Origin: Oligoflexus sp.
GTDB lineage: Bacteria > Bdellovibrionota_B > Oligoflexia > Oligoflexales > Oligoflexaceae
Assembly: GCA_030151925.1 (NCBI GenBank)
Contig: JASLCY010000249.1
Coordinates: 1 to 19,188 of the forward strand
Direction: 5' to 3'
Length of the DNA stretch: 19,188 nt
Under the pieces are notes generated by a model that made no database searches, was not told the DNA's origin, and was given only the letters and a program-made list of their open reading frames with translations. Within the stretch, counting starts at the first letter, position 1, and each line of letters begins with the position of its first letter. Shown in pieces: positions 1 to 7,972 of the stretch. A program made the position numbers and the translations under genes.

Positions 1-2
1 CG

Positions 3-791
3 CCCGAGGCTCGCCGCCGCTTCCGCTCGAACTCGCCCTACCAGATGTTCATCTATTCGGTAACGGATGAGGAGCAGGCTTCCCTGCAGCCGCAAACGGC
101 CGATACACCGGCCTATACAGTGTTCCGCTTCGTCGCTCCGGGAACTTACCTCAAGCCGACCAAGAGCGACGCCGAGCTCCACTACGTGACCTACGACCTC
201 TTCGAGAGCACGGGACAGGTGGTGTCGACCGAACAGGTGACGACGCCGAACACCTTCCGTTTCCGCACCAATTTCTGGGACGCGAAGATCGGGCCCGAGA
301 ACAACCCCTCGATTTTCTACCTCTCGCAGCGCGGCGATTACGGGGCCGAGTCGAACAACATCATGCGGGTCGTCATCAACGCCTCCGCCCTCGCGAATCC
401 CGACACCGCGAAGTTCAGCGATCTCTTCCAGTTCGGACGGATCTACGGCTACCTCATCGACCACGATAACCGCGGCCGTTATCCGAGCGCCTTCGCTTTT
501 GCCACGATCAAAGGCCAGCCGATGGTGCTGATCAACTCTTTCCGGGACCTTATTTACTTTGCCAGTGCGCCTTTTTACTCTATCACGCGCAAGCTCCTCG
601 ATACTCCCGATGAGGACCACACGGTGCCGGAAAGTACTAATTCCACTGACTATCATTATTCCTACTATCAAATCGCCGTCAGTCCGTCGGGTAAAGTGCT
701 GACGTCGTCCTATTACGGCAATGAACTTTTCTTGTTTGACGCCGATCCAAGCGTGAGTATGCTGAACCAAACTCCGGTCCCCATACAATAA
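3..791 (+). CDS. C-terminal part of unrecognised protein (5' end outside window)
   Basis: The frame is open from base 3 with no stop before the ATG at 45, and the residues before that ATG read on smoothly, so this is most likely the 3' part of a longer gene starting upstream. The visible 262 residues end at TAA (789-791). I do not recognise the family. The chain is rich in Tyr, Phe, Ser and Asp with alternating hydrophobic residues, suggesting beta structure. Near the C-terminus the pattern YYQIAVSPSGKVL followed by NELFLFD resembles one blade of a beta-propeller repeat, but a single blade is weak evidence. No membrane segment is visible in this part. The last third (from about base 530) uses more A/T-ending codons than the start. 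Only 48 bp separate it from smc on the same strand, so co-transcription is possible. Confidence 0.72.
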   Translation, partial: PEARRRFRSNSPYQMFIYSVTDEEQASLQPQTADTPAYTVFRFVAPGTYLKPTKSDAELHYVTYDLFESTGQVVSTEQVTTPNTFRFRTNFWDAKIGPENNPSIFYLSQRGDYGAESNNIMRVVINASALANPDTAKFSDLFQFGRIYGYLIDHDNRGRYPSAFAFATIKGQPMVLINSFRDLIYFASAPFYSITRKLLDTPDEDHTVPESTNSTDYHYSYYQIAVSPSGKVLTSSYYGNELFLFDADPSVSMLNQTPVPIQ

Positions 792-839
792 GCGTTCCCT
801 CGGCGGAGCCCCTGGTCTCCCTATCGCTAGGAAAATTGG

Positions 840-3800
840 ATGCATCTGAAAAAGCTGATCATTTCCGGTTTCAAATCCTTTGCGGATAAAGTGACCCTCA
901 ACTTCGACGAGGGCATTACCGGGATCGTTGGGCCCAATGGCTCCGGCAAATCCAACGTCATCGACGCGGTCCGCTGGGTCATGGGTGAGCAAAACGCCAA
1001 GTACCTCCGCGGCGAGGTGGCGACGGATATTATCTTCGCGGGCTCGGACAAACGGAAAGCGCTCGGCATGGCCGAGGTTACGCTCGTATTCGACAACCGC
1101 GACGGCAGCTCGTTCTGCCCTCCCGAATACAGGCACGAAACCGAGATCGCCCTCACGCGCCGCCTCTATATCGACGGCGAACGCGAATACCTGATCAATA
1201 AAAAACCCTGCCGCCTGAAGGATATCGTCGGCTTCTTCGCGACCACGGGCCTCGGCGGCCGCAGTTATTCCATGATCCAGCAGGGCCAGGTCGATAGGAT
1301 CCTGAATGCGAAGCCGGAAGACGTTCGCGAGATCCTCGAGGAGGCCGCGGGCACTCTCATCTTCAAATCGCGTCAGCAAGCGGCTGAAAAAAAGCTCGAG
1401 GCGACGCAGGAAAACCTGAAGCGCATCGAGGACCTGCTCCGCGAACTCGCGGCCCAGCTCGACGCTCTCAAAGAGCAGGTGGAGAAGGTCGAGGCCTGGA
1501 AACAGGTCAGCAGCCGCCTCAAAGAGCAGGAGCTGAAGCTCTTCTCGCATAACTTCCGGCATTTCTCGACCAAGCTCCTCGAGCTCGCTCAGCAGCTCGA
1601 GACCGATACCGACAGCGAGATCCGCGCGGTCGCCGATCTCACGAGCATGGAGGCGCGGGTCTCTGAGCTCCAGGCGAGCCTCGCGGAGGCGGATCCTGAG
1701 CTCGAGCAGGTGCGTGAGGAGATCTCGGCCCTCCGCGAACAGATCGTACGGGCCGAATCGCAGATCACCAACGCCCTCAAGACGATCGAAAACGGCCAGC
1801 GCCGCATGATCGAACTCGATACGACGATCGCCGAGGAGCAGGAGAACCAAAAGAACCTCGAGGCTTCGGTAACGACGAAGACCGCCGAGGCGGATCGTCT
1901 GGCGACCGAGCTCGAACGCCTGCGCGACCTGATCGAATCCTTCCAGAGCGAAGTGGACAACGTCGAGGAAGAGGCCCAGGTCTTCCAGAACCGCGAGCAG
2001 GACCTTGAGGACGAGGTCCGGAATATCGACCATTTGCTGGAGAGCAACCGCCTCCGTTGCGAATCGATCGAACGCGACCGGAAACGCCTGCTCGTCGAAT
2101 TCCAGACTTATAACGAACGCCGGGAGGCCCTCGAGAATAATGCGAAGGGCTTCGAGGACCGGCTCGCCGATGCGCGCGAAGCCTTGAATCAAAAGCAAGA
2201 GGGCCTCGATCAGGAGCTGCAGATAAAGCAGGATCTCGAGCTCGCCCTACAGAAGCGCGACGCCTGGTTCCGCGAGGTGGCGAGGGTGCGCGACGGCCAC
2301 AAGGAGACCTTCCTTACGGCCCGCGCCAAACTCAAGAGCCTCGAAGAGCTGGAATTCAGCAGCGAGGACGTGCGGTCGGGCGTGCTGCGCCTTTCCGAGA
2401 AGCATCCCGAGGCGCAGGACCTTATCCTCGGCACGCTCACCGACTTCATCGGTTTCGACGACAGCATCAAGGAGTGGACGCCGAAGGCCGTGCAAGGCCT
2501 CGAAAAATGGGCTGACCGCCTCGTCGTGCGCAGCGCGGCGGAACTGAACACGCTCGCGGACCTGATTCAACGCGAACAGCTCGCCTCGATCCCCCTCTCG
2601 GTCGCGAGCGCGTGGCAAAACGCGAACCGTGCCGAGGTCCAGAGCTGGGCGGAGCGGTTCGGGGCTTCGCCGGCGACGCGCGTCCTGAAGATCCAGGACG
2701 GCGCTCAGCAATGGGTGCACGACCTTATCGATCGCCTCTATTACAGCCCCGCGGCCCTGATCAGCGACGAGGAGCTGCGGGCCTTGCCGAGCGGCATCGT
2801 TCTTTTTACCGCGCAAGGCCTCTTGATCAGCTCACGCGACGACGTGCTTATCCATAGCGCGGCGAGCAAAGGCAGCCTGAGCCGGAAGAGCGATATCGAA
2901 GCGCTTACCCAGCAGGTCCAGGAGAGCGAAGAAGCGCTCGCGGCCATTCAAGGCGAGATCGATGCGGCCGAAGAACTCCAGGTCCGCGATGCGGCCCAAC
3001 TCCGCGAACTCACGGACAGGCTCGGCCAGCAGAACAAGGATACCCTCGCGGCGATGAGCACGATGCAGCAGCTGCAGAACCAGCTCCAGCATCTCGAAGA
3101 GCAGCGCCAGCAGAATAACCAGAAGCTCGCGGAACTCGAGACCAGGGAACGGGAGCTCGTGAAGGAGCTCGAGCAGCTCGGTGAAGCGCGCGTTTCGCTC
3201 GGCTTCGATAAAGAACGCCAGCAGGGCGAGCTCGAATCCCTGCGCGACGAGTCGTCGAGCATAGGCGAGCGCCGTGACGAAGTGATGCGCATGCATCAGC
3301 AGCGCCAGCTGGAACTCGCGAAGATCGAACTCAAGGCGCAGAGCACGCAGGAGAGCCTGGAGCAGGCGCGTCAGCAGATGAGCCGTCTCGAAGCGAACCT
3401 CAATCGCCGCTACGAGGAGAGGGGCCGCATCGCCCTCGAACTCGAGACCGCGGAGACGACCCAGGTCCAGGCGACCCAGGAGATCGAAGTCTATATTCAC
3501 CGCCGGGAAGAACTCGAGGAGACCCTCGCGGTCAAACGCGAGCAGAGCGCCGGCGTATTCGAAGAGCTCCGCGTGGTCGAAGGCCGCCTCAAGGAGGCGC
3601 GCGACCAGCAGATGGAGATCCAACGCCAGAAATCGAAGAAAAGCGTCGAACTCGAACGCCTCAAGCAGGTGAGCCGCGGACTCCTGGATCAGGCCCAGGA
3701 GAAATACCAGGTCGATCTCATGACCCACGAGCACGTCGACGATCCTCAGTTCGATGCGGAAAAGACCAACCGCGAGCTGAACAAGCTCCGTACGCAGCTC

Positions 3801-4457
3801 GAAGGCATGGGCGCCATCAACATGGTGGCCGTCGAGCAGTACGAGAAGATCTCGAGCCGCTACGAATTCATCAACGCGCAGAAGGAAGAGGTCCTCGGCA
3901 GCATCCTCCTGCTCGAAGAGGCGATCGAAGAGATCCAGGAGACGTCCAAGGACAAGTTCCTCACGACGTTCGAGGTCGTGAACCAGAACTTCATGGAGCT
4001 CTTCCCCATCCTCTTCCCGACCGGTGAAGCGCGCCTCGAGCTGACCAGCGACGACGCCCTGACCGCCGGCGTGGAGATCATGGTGCGGATGCCGGGTAAG
4101 AAGCCGCGGAGCATGAACCTCTACTCCGGCGGCGAGAAAGCCCTGACCGCGATCTCGCTCATCTTCGCCCTGCTCAAGACGAAGCCGACCCCGTTCTGCT
4201 TCCTCGATGAGGTTGACGCCCCGCTCGACGAAGCGAACGTCGGCCGCTATAACCTCGTTTTGGACGCGCTCTCGGATCGCTTCCAGTTCATCGTCATCAC
4301 CCACAACCGCCGGACGATGGAAGTCCTCGACCAGCTCTACGGCGTGACGATGCAAGAAGGCGGTGTATCGACCGTAGTCGGCGTGGATATGAAGAAGGAC
4401 CTTCCGGCCCATTTGCAGAAGGCTTTCAAGGTCGAGCAGCAGGCGGAGCTGGTTTGA
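840..4457 (+). CDS. smc: Chromosome segregation/condensation ATPase SMC
   Basis: This is an SMC ATPase, the core of the bacterial condensin that organises and segregates the chromosome together with ScpA and ScpB (neither gene is in this window). At 1205 residues it has the usual family length. The N-terminal head has Walker A GPNGSGKSN (31-39) and a Q-loop region (RSYSMIQQGQVDRIL). Two long Glu/Leu/Arg/Gln-rich coiled-coil arms (about 170-505 and 680-1010) flank a globular hinge (about 505-680). The C-terminal head has the ABC signature LYSGGEK (1094-1100), Walker B FCFLDEVDAPLD with D1123/E1124, and a VITHNRRTME switch. The start is fixed by the canonical MHLKKLIISGFKSFAD opening and by AGGA at 829-832, 7 nt before the ATG. 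The hinge is divergent (see findings). It converges with the 114-aa gene at 4515-4859, with no clear terminator between them. Confidence 0.98.
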   Translation: MHLKKLIISGFKSFADKVTLNFDEGITGIVGPNGSGKSNVIDAVRWVMGEQNAKYLRGEVATDIIFAGSDKRKALGMAEVTLVFDNRDGSSFCPPEYRHETEIALTRRLYIDGEREYLINKKPCRLKDIVGFFATTGLGGRSYSMIQQGQVDRILNAKPEDVREILEEAAGTLIFKSRQQAAEKKLEATQENLKRIEDLLRELAAQLDALKEQVEKVEAWKQVSSRLKEQELKLFSHNFRHFSTKLLELAQQLETDTDSEIRAVADLTSMEARVSELQASLAEADPELEQVREEISALREQIVRAESQITNALKTIENGQRRMIELDTTIAEEQENQKNLEASVTTKTAEADRLATELERLRDLIESFQSEVDNVEEEAQVFQNREQDLEDEVRNIDHLLESNRLRCESIERDRKRLLVEFQTYNERREALENNAKGFEDRLADAREALNQKQEGLDQELQIKQDLELALQKRDAWFREVARVRDGHKETFLTARAKLKSLEELEFSSEDVRSGVLRLSEKHPEAQDLILGTLTDFIGFDDSIKEWTPKAVQGLEKWADRLVVRSAAELNTLADLIQREQLASIPLSVASAWQNANRAEVQSWAERFGASPATRVLKIQDGAQQWVHDLIDRLYYSPAALISDEELRALPSGIVLFTAQGLLISSRDDVLIHSAASKGSLSRKSDIEALTQQVQESEEALAAIQGEIDAAEELQVRDAAQLRELTDRLGQQNKDTLAAMSTMQQLQNQLQHLEEQRQQNNQKLAELETRERELVKELEQLGEARVSLGFDKERQQGELESLRDESSSIGERRDEVMRMHQQRQLELAKIELKAQSTQESLEQARQQMSRLEANLNRRYEERGRIALELETAETTQVQATQEIEVYIHRREELEETLAVKREQSAGVFEELRVVEGRLKEARDQQMEIQRQKSKKSVELERLKQVSRGLLDQAQEKYQVDLMTHEHVDDPQFDAEKTNRELNKLRTQLEGMGAINMVAVEQYEKISSRYEFINAQKEEVLGSILLLEEAIEEIQETSKDKFLTTFEVVNQNFMELFPILFPTGEARLELTSDDALTAGVEIMVRMPGKKPRSMNLYSGGEKALTAISLIFALLKTKPTPFCFLDEVDAPLDEANVGRYNLVLDALSDRFQFIVITHNRRTMEVLDQLYGVTMQEGGVSTVVGVDMKKDLPAHLQKAFKVEQQAELV

Positions 4458-4514
4458 TGGGTGCCTAGAAAAGGAGCTAGAAGGCCCGAGCAGCTTCGCC
4501 CGGACCCTTTCATC

Positions 4515-4859
4515 TCAACTCTCGAGTTTATCGACCAGCATCTCGAGCATCTCTTCGGGCTTCGAATAGAACTCGCCGAAGTTATAGGATTCGCTGAACC
4601 ACTCCACGATGGGATCGGTCTCGGCGGACTTCATCTTCTTCACGATATCCGGATAGGTGTTCGTGAGCTCCACGAGGCGGCCTATGACGCCGGCCGCTTC
4701 GGGCTTGGTGCTCGGATACTTCTTGCGGATGTATTTGATGATCATGTTGATGAGGACGGGATCGAGCTTGGTCGAAAGGTTGTAGAGATCTCCCGTCGTC
4801 ATCGTTCCGTCTTCTATCCCTTCGAGCCAATGCAAACTTTCGCGGACTGACAATTCCAT
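4515..4859 (-). CDS. Small unrecognised helical protein downstream of hldD
   Basis: This 114-residue protein is not one I recognise. It is predicted mostly alpha-helical, acidic overall, with no signal peptide or membrane segment, so probably cytoplasmic. A basic amphipathic stretch, IIKYIRKKYP (about residues 40-49), and an acidic C-terminus (EEMLEMLVDKLES) stand out. The call rests on three points: the composition looks like a real protein; revcomp AAGGA lies about 8 nt before the ATG; and it starts 24 bp after the hldD stop on the same strand, as expected for a two-gene operon. The antisense reading frame over the same DNA (4461-4850, plus) has no Shine-Dalgarno and a mirrored composition, so it was rejected. 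Function is unknown; a role linked to LPS heptose supply would be guilt by association only. Confidence 0.72.
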   Translation of the reverse strand: MELSVRESLHWLEGIEDGTMTTGDLYNLSTKLDPVLINMIIKYIRKKYPSTKPEAAGVIGRLVELTNTYPDIVKKMKSAETDPIVEWFSESYNFGEFYSKPEEMLEMLVDKLES

Positions 4860-4883
4860 AACTGTTTTCCTTCTTGGGCTCGC

Positions 4884-5864
4884 CTAAACAAGGTAGGGCT
4901 GAGACGTCATTAGATAATTCCGAACATAGTCCATGACACCGTCTTCGAGGCTATGGAGATCGGCCGTGAAGCCGCCCGCCTTCCGAAGTTTGTCGAGATT
5001 CGCTTCCGTGAAATACTGATACTGGTTCTTGAGGGCGTCGGGCATCTCGATCCATTCGAACCGCGGCTTCACGCCGACCGCTTCGAAGACCGCGAGGCCG
5101 AGGTCCTTGAAGGAGCGGGCCTGGCCCGTGCCGAGGTTGTAGATCCCCGAAGGGGCGTGCTTCGCGTTCTTCCAGAAATGGAGCATGATGCGGACGACGT
5201 CCTTGATGTAGACGAAATCCCGCTGCTGCTCGCCATGCGCGACCTCCGGGCGATAGGACTTGAAGAGCTTGAGCTGCCCCTGGTCCTTCACCTGAGGGAA
5301 GGCGTGGAAGACGACGCTCGCCTGGCCGCCCTTGTGATATTCCTGGGGACCGTAGACGTTGAAGAATTTGAAGCCGTACCAGGCCGGTGGCGTCCGCTTT
5401 TGTTTGATGGCCCAGGCATCGAAGAGCTGCTTACTCCAGCCGTACTTGTTGATGGGCAGGAGGCGCGGAATGCCCTCGCGGCTGTCGCTGAAGTCCCGTT
5501 CTTCCGCGCCGTAGGTCGCGGCGGACGAGGCGTAGAGGAAAGGGATCGAATGCGTCGTGCAGAAATCCCAGAGCTCTTTGGTGAAGAGCACGTTGTTGTT
5601 CATGAGGAAGTCGCCGTCGCGTTCGGTCGTCGCCGAACAGGCTCCGAGGTGGAAGACGGCCTCAAGACCGCGTCCATGCTGGTTGAGCCAATCGCGGAAG
5701 CCTTCTTTGGGGATCACGAAATCGATATGGCGACGGGCGAGGTTCTGCCATTTCTGCCCAAGGCCAAGCCGGTCTGTTACAACGATATCATCGCGTCCGC
5801 TCTCGTTCAGTCCCCAAACCACGGCGCTTCCTATGAAGCCGGCTCCGCCGGTTACCAAGATCAT
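4884..5864 (-). CDS. hldD: ADP-L-glycero-D-manno-heptose-6-epimerase
   Basis: HldD (RfaD) converts ADP-D-glycero-beta-D-manno-heptose to the L-glycero form, the last step of making the activated heptose used in LPS inner core; it acts in the cytoplasm. The protein is a short-chain dehydrogenase-type sugar epimerase: Rossmann NAD(P)-binding motif VTGGAGFIGS at the N-terminus, the family sequence YASSAATYG, catalytic YxxxK as KYGWSK, and the later block NVYGPQEYHKGGQASV, whose Lys matches the second catalytic residue of the family. Length (326 aa) is close to the usual 310-330. I chose the ATG at 5864, which gives the family-typical MILVTGG opening with AGGAAAGG 6 nt upstream. An in-frame GTG at 5870, two codons earlier, is possible but sits very close to that site. 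It is divergent from lysC and followed by the 114-aa gene. Confidence 0.95.
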   Translation of the reverse strand: MILVTGGAGFIGSAVVWGLNESGRDDIVVTDRLGLGQKWQNLARRHIDFVIPKEGFRDWLNQHGRGLEAVFHLGACSATTERDGDFLMNNNVLFTKELWDFCTTHSIPFLYASSAATYGAEERDFSDSREGIPRLLPINKYGWSKQLFDAWAIKQKRTPPAWYGFKFFNVYGPQEYHKGGQASVVFHAFPQVKDQGQLKLFKSYRPEVAHGEQQRDFVYIKDVVRIMLHFWKNAKHAPSGIYNLGTGQARSFKDLGLAVFEAVGVKPRFEWIEMPDALKNQYQYFTEANLDKLRKAGGFTADLHSLEDGVMDYVRNYLMTSQPYLV

Positions 5865-5896
5865 GGCCACCCTTTCCTACCAGTTCGTTAGCTCTT

Positions 5897-5925
5897 TTGA
5901 AATGTCTCTCACTAAGGACTAGGAT
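5897..5925 (+). promoter_or_regulatory. Candidate sigma70 promoter of lysC
   Basis: TTGAAA (5897-5902) and TAGGAT (5920-5925) are separated by exactly 17 bp, a good sigma70-type pair for a GC-rich genome. Predicted transcription would start near 5932, giving a leader of about 57 nt before lysC. It lies in the divergent hldD-lysC region; the opposite-strand hldD promoter was not clearly identified. Confidence 0.5.
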
Positions 5926-5988
5926 AGTCTTGCCCCGTTAGAGACCATAAGAGCAGTGTGTATCATACGCTAAGGAGCTATTTTTTCC

Positions 5989-7251
5989 ATGTATCATCTC
6001 TCGCACGGCCGGCCGATCGTACAGAAATACGGGGGAACTTCGGTTGGAAGCCTCGAACGCATCGATTCTGTCGCTCAAAGAGTGGCAGCCCAATACCATT
6101 CCGGTCTGCGAAAGATCGCGCTTGTCGTCTCTGCGATGTCTGGTGAGACGAATCGACTGGTCGATCTCGTCAATGGAATCAACGCTAAGACGTCGTTAAG
6201 AAACTATGACATGGTTGTGGCCGCAGGGGAGCAGGTCTCCGTCGCGCTCATGGCCGCAGCCCTTGAAAAACACGGTATCCCCGCCCACGCCTTCCTCGGT
6301 TATCAGCTCGGCATCTTCACCGATAATTTCCACTCCAAAGCGCGCGTCGAGAGCATCGACTGCTCGAAGCTCCATCGCTGCTGGGAAGAAGGCATCATCC
6401 CCGTGGTCGCCGGTTTCCAGGGTTCGACGAAGGACCTCGAGATCACGACGCTCGGCCGCGGCGGATCCGACACCAGCGCGGTGGCCCTCGCCGTCGCCCT
6501 GGACGCGGCCTTCTGCGAGATCAACACCGATGTCGACGGCGTGTTCACCGCCGACCCGCGCGTCGTCCCCGAGGCGAGGCTGGTCGAGGAGATGGATTTC
6601 GAATGCGCGCTCGAGATGGCTTCGCTCGGCAGCAAAGTCCTGCACAGCCGCTGCGTGGAGCTCGGCGCGAAATACAATATGCCCATCGTCGTCCGCAACA
6701 CCTTCAAGCCCAACGACCATCAAAGGACCTTCATCATGAATTTCTCGAACGAACGCCGCCTCGAAGCGCCCGTCGTCTCAGGCGTGACCCTCGACAAGAA
6801 TATCGTCCGCATCTCGCTCCATAATCTCCCCGTGCGCGGCGGGCTCATCGCCTCGGCCTTCGAATCGATCGCGAAGGCCGGCGTGAACGTGGACATCATC
6901 GTGCACAACCGCAGCGCGGACAGCGACGTGATGCGGGTCGGCTTCACGATCGGCGCCACCGACCTGCAGAGGACGCGCGACCTGCTCGAGCAATGGTCCG
7001 CGGAGAAGAAGCTCGGCGCTTATGTGGAAGTGGAGACCGGCCTCTCGAAAGTCTCCGTCGTCGGCCTCGGCATGCAGAGCCATCCGGGAGTCGCCAGCCG
7101 CGTCTTCACCGTGCTCGAGGACGGAGGCATGGCCATCCACATGATCTCGACCTCGGAGATCAAGATCTCCTGCGTGGTCACGGATAAGGAAGGCGAAGCG
7201 GCCGCTCGCGTCCTGCACAAGGAATTCCTCAGCCTCGAGACCGAAGGCTGA
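5989..7251 (+). CDS. lysC: Aspartate kinase with two ACT domains
   Basis: Aspartokinase phosphorylates L-aspartate with ATP, the first step to lysine (and diaminopimelate for peptidoglycan), threonine, methionine and isoleucine. Visible hallmarks are the substrate/ATP motif QKYGGTSVG (12-20), VVSAMSGETN (46-55), the TTLGRGGSDTSAVALA kinase motif (153-168) and NTDVDGVFTADPR (179-191). The C-terminal part (about 265-415) holds two ACT regulatory domains, with GVNVDIIVHN (298-307) in the first and GMAIHMISTSEIKISCVV (380-397) in the second. This suggests feedback control by lysine and/or threonine. At 420 residues it is a monofunctional enzyme, with no homoserine dehydrogenase fused. AAGGAG (5972-5977) lies 11 nt before the ATG, a slightly long spacing. 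It appears to be a single-gene unit between its own promoter and a hairpin terminator. The first 80 or so codons are less GC-biased than the rest. Confidence 0.96.
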   Translation: MYHLSHGRPIVQKYGGTSVGSLERIDSVAQRVAAQYHSGLRKIALVVSAMSGETNRLVDLVNGINAKTSLRNYDMVVAAGEQVSVALMAAALEKHGIPAHAFLGYQLGIFTDNFHSKARVESIDCSKLHRCWEEGIIPVVAGFQGSTKDLEITTLGRGGSDTSAVALAVALDAAFCEINTDVDGVFTADPRVVPEARLVEEMDFECALEMASLGSKVLHSRCVELGAKYNMPIVVRNTFKPNDHQRTFIMNFSNERRLEAPVVSGVTLDKNIVRISLHNLPVRGGLIASAFESIAKAGVNVDIIVHNRSADSDVMRVGFTIGATDLQRTRDLLEQWSAEKKLGAYVEVETGLSKVSVVGLGMQSHPGVASRVFTVLEDGGMAIHMISTSEIKISCVVTDKEGEAAARVLHKEFLSLETEG

Positions 7252-7271
7252 ATGCGGGGCTAGGACCGAAA

Positions 7272-7301
7272 AAAGCCCGAAGGACCAAACCTTCGGGCTT
7301 T
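7272..7301. terminator. Bidirectional intrinsic terminator between lysC and the cytochrome gene
   Basis: A perfect 12-bp inverted repeat, AAAGCCCGAAGG / CCTTCGGGCTTT, has a 6-nt loop (7284-7289). On the plus strand the stem ends in TTT then TCTC; on the minus strand it continues into six T's (complement of 7269-7274). It can therefore end lysC transcripts and, with the better U-run, those of the converging cytochrome c gene. Confidence 0.9.
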
Positions 7302-7328
7302 CTCATGTCTAGATCGTCAAATACGAAA

Positions 7329-7817
7329 TTATTTGCCTTTGAATTGACGAACCCACTTGATGACTTCATCGATCTCCTGATCGCTGAGCGAGCCGCCCCA
7401 AGCAGCCATGTTCGCGCTCAGGCCGACCGAAGCGCCGCCTTCCTTGATGACCTTGTGGATGCGCGCGTCGTCGGTCTTGTTCTGCCAAGCGACGTCGGTG
7501 AAGTTACGCGGCTTCGGATTGAGGGCCGCAGCGCCGGGGCCATCGGCCTTGCCGTTCATGCCGTGGCAGGGCGAGCAGAATTGTTCGAATTTCGCTTGGC
7601 CCGGAGCCTGCGGCTTGCCGCTGGTCTCGGTTACTTTTGGAGCTGGAATGGTTCCGTCTGGATTGAGAGTCTGCTCAGCCTTCGCGAAGTTCTCCTCGCG
7701 ATGGAATTGATCTTGGATCGGCCTGGGATCGTGTTGTTCCACACAAGACTTGCAACCCGCTAGGGTCATCCCGAAGGATAACGACGAAAGAACCAATAGG
7801 CTACGACTGATCTTCAT
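7329..7817 (-). CDS. Class I-type cytochrome c lipoprotein, single heme
   Basis: This is a small exported electron carrier of 162 residues. The N-terminus is a lipoprotein signal (MKISRSLLVL... with lipobox LAGC, lipidated Cys22), so the mature protein should be anchored in the inner or outer membrane facing the periplasm. After a Pro-rich linker comes one cytochrome c domain: heme site CSPCH (Cys81, Cys84, His85), GxxDGPG-like loop, and a likely axial Met137 in SANMAAWGG, then the C-terminal helix DQEIDEVIKWVRQF. Such domains pass electrons to terminal oxidases or reductases; the partner is not visible here. I chose the ATG at 7817 because GGAG lies 5-8 nt upstream and a promoter (-10 at 7850-7855) would put the transcript start near 7843, excluding the in-frame GTG at 7850. 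It ends against the shared terminator at 7272-7301. Confidence 0.9.
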   Translation of the reverse strand: MKISRSLLVLSSLSFGMTLAGCKSCVEQHDPRPIQDQFHREENFAKAEQTLNPDGTIPAPKVTETSGKPQAPGQAKFEQFCSPCHGMNGKADGPGAAALNPKPRNFTDVAWQNKTDDARIHKVIKEGGASVGLSANMAAWGGSLSDQEIDEVIKWVRQFKGK

Positions 7818-7849
7818 GATGTCTCCAAAATTAACAATCCAGGGAGCCA

Positions 7850-7877
7850 CTTATAGCACAACGTGCGAATGCTCCAA
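7850..7877 (-). promoter_or_regulatory. Candidate promoter of the cytochrome c gene with spacer dyad
   Basis: Read on the minus strand: TTGGAG (7877-7872), a 16-bp spacer, and TATAAG (7855-7850) preceded by TG, an extended -10. Predicted start is near 7843, about 26 nt before the chosen ATG. The spacer contains an inverted repeat GCAC-N3-GTGC (7856-7866), which could be an operator. Confidence 0.52.
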
Positions 7878-7972
7878 ATAAAATACTGGGCAGATTTGGG
7901 GCGGTTTACCGCAGTGTTTACAAAATTTTCTGTAGGGTCTCCGTCCCATCGGCTTACCTAGATCGGTCTGAC

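Noticed and set aside
2832..4412. Minus-strand 526-codon frame opposite smc
   Set aside because: Antisense shadow of the second coiled coil and C-terminal head of SMC; no motif of its own.
4458..4514. Terminator between converging smc and the 114-aa gene
   Set aside because: No stable perfect stem with a T-run could be drawn in the 57 bp.
4461..4850. Plus-strand 129-codon frame after smc
   Set aside because: No Shine-Dalgarno at usable spacing and His/Leu/Gly-rich mirror composition; the minus-strand frame fits the hldD operon better.
7901..7912. GCGGTTTACCGC as a terminator of the barrel gene
   Set aside because: Only a 4-5 bp stem and no T-run on either side.
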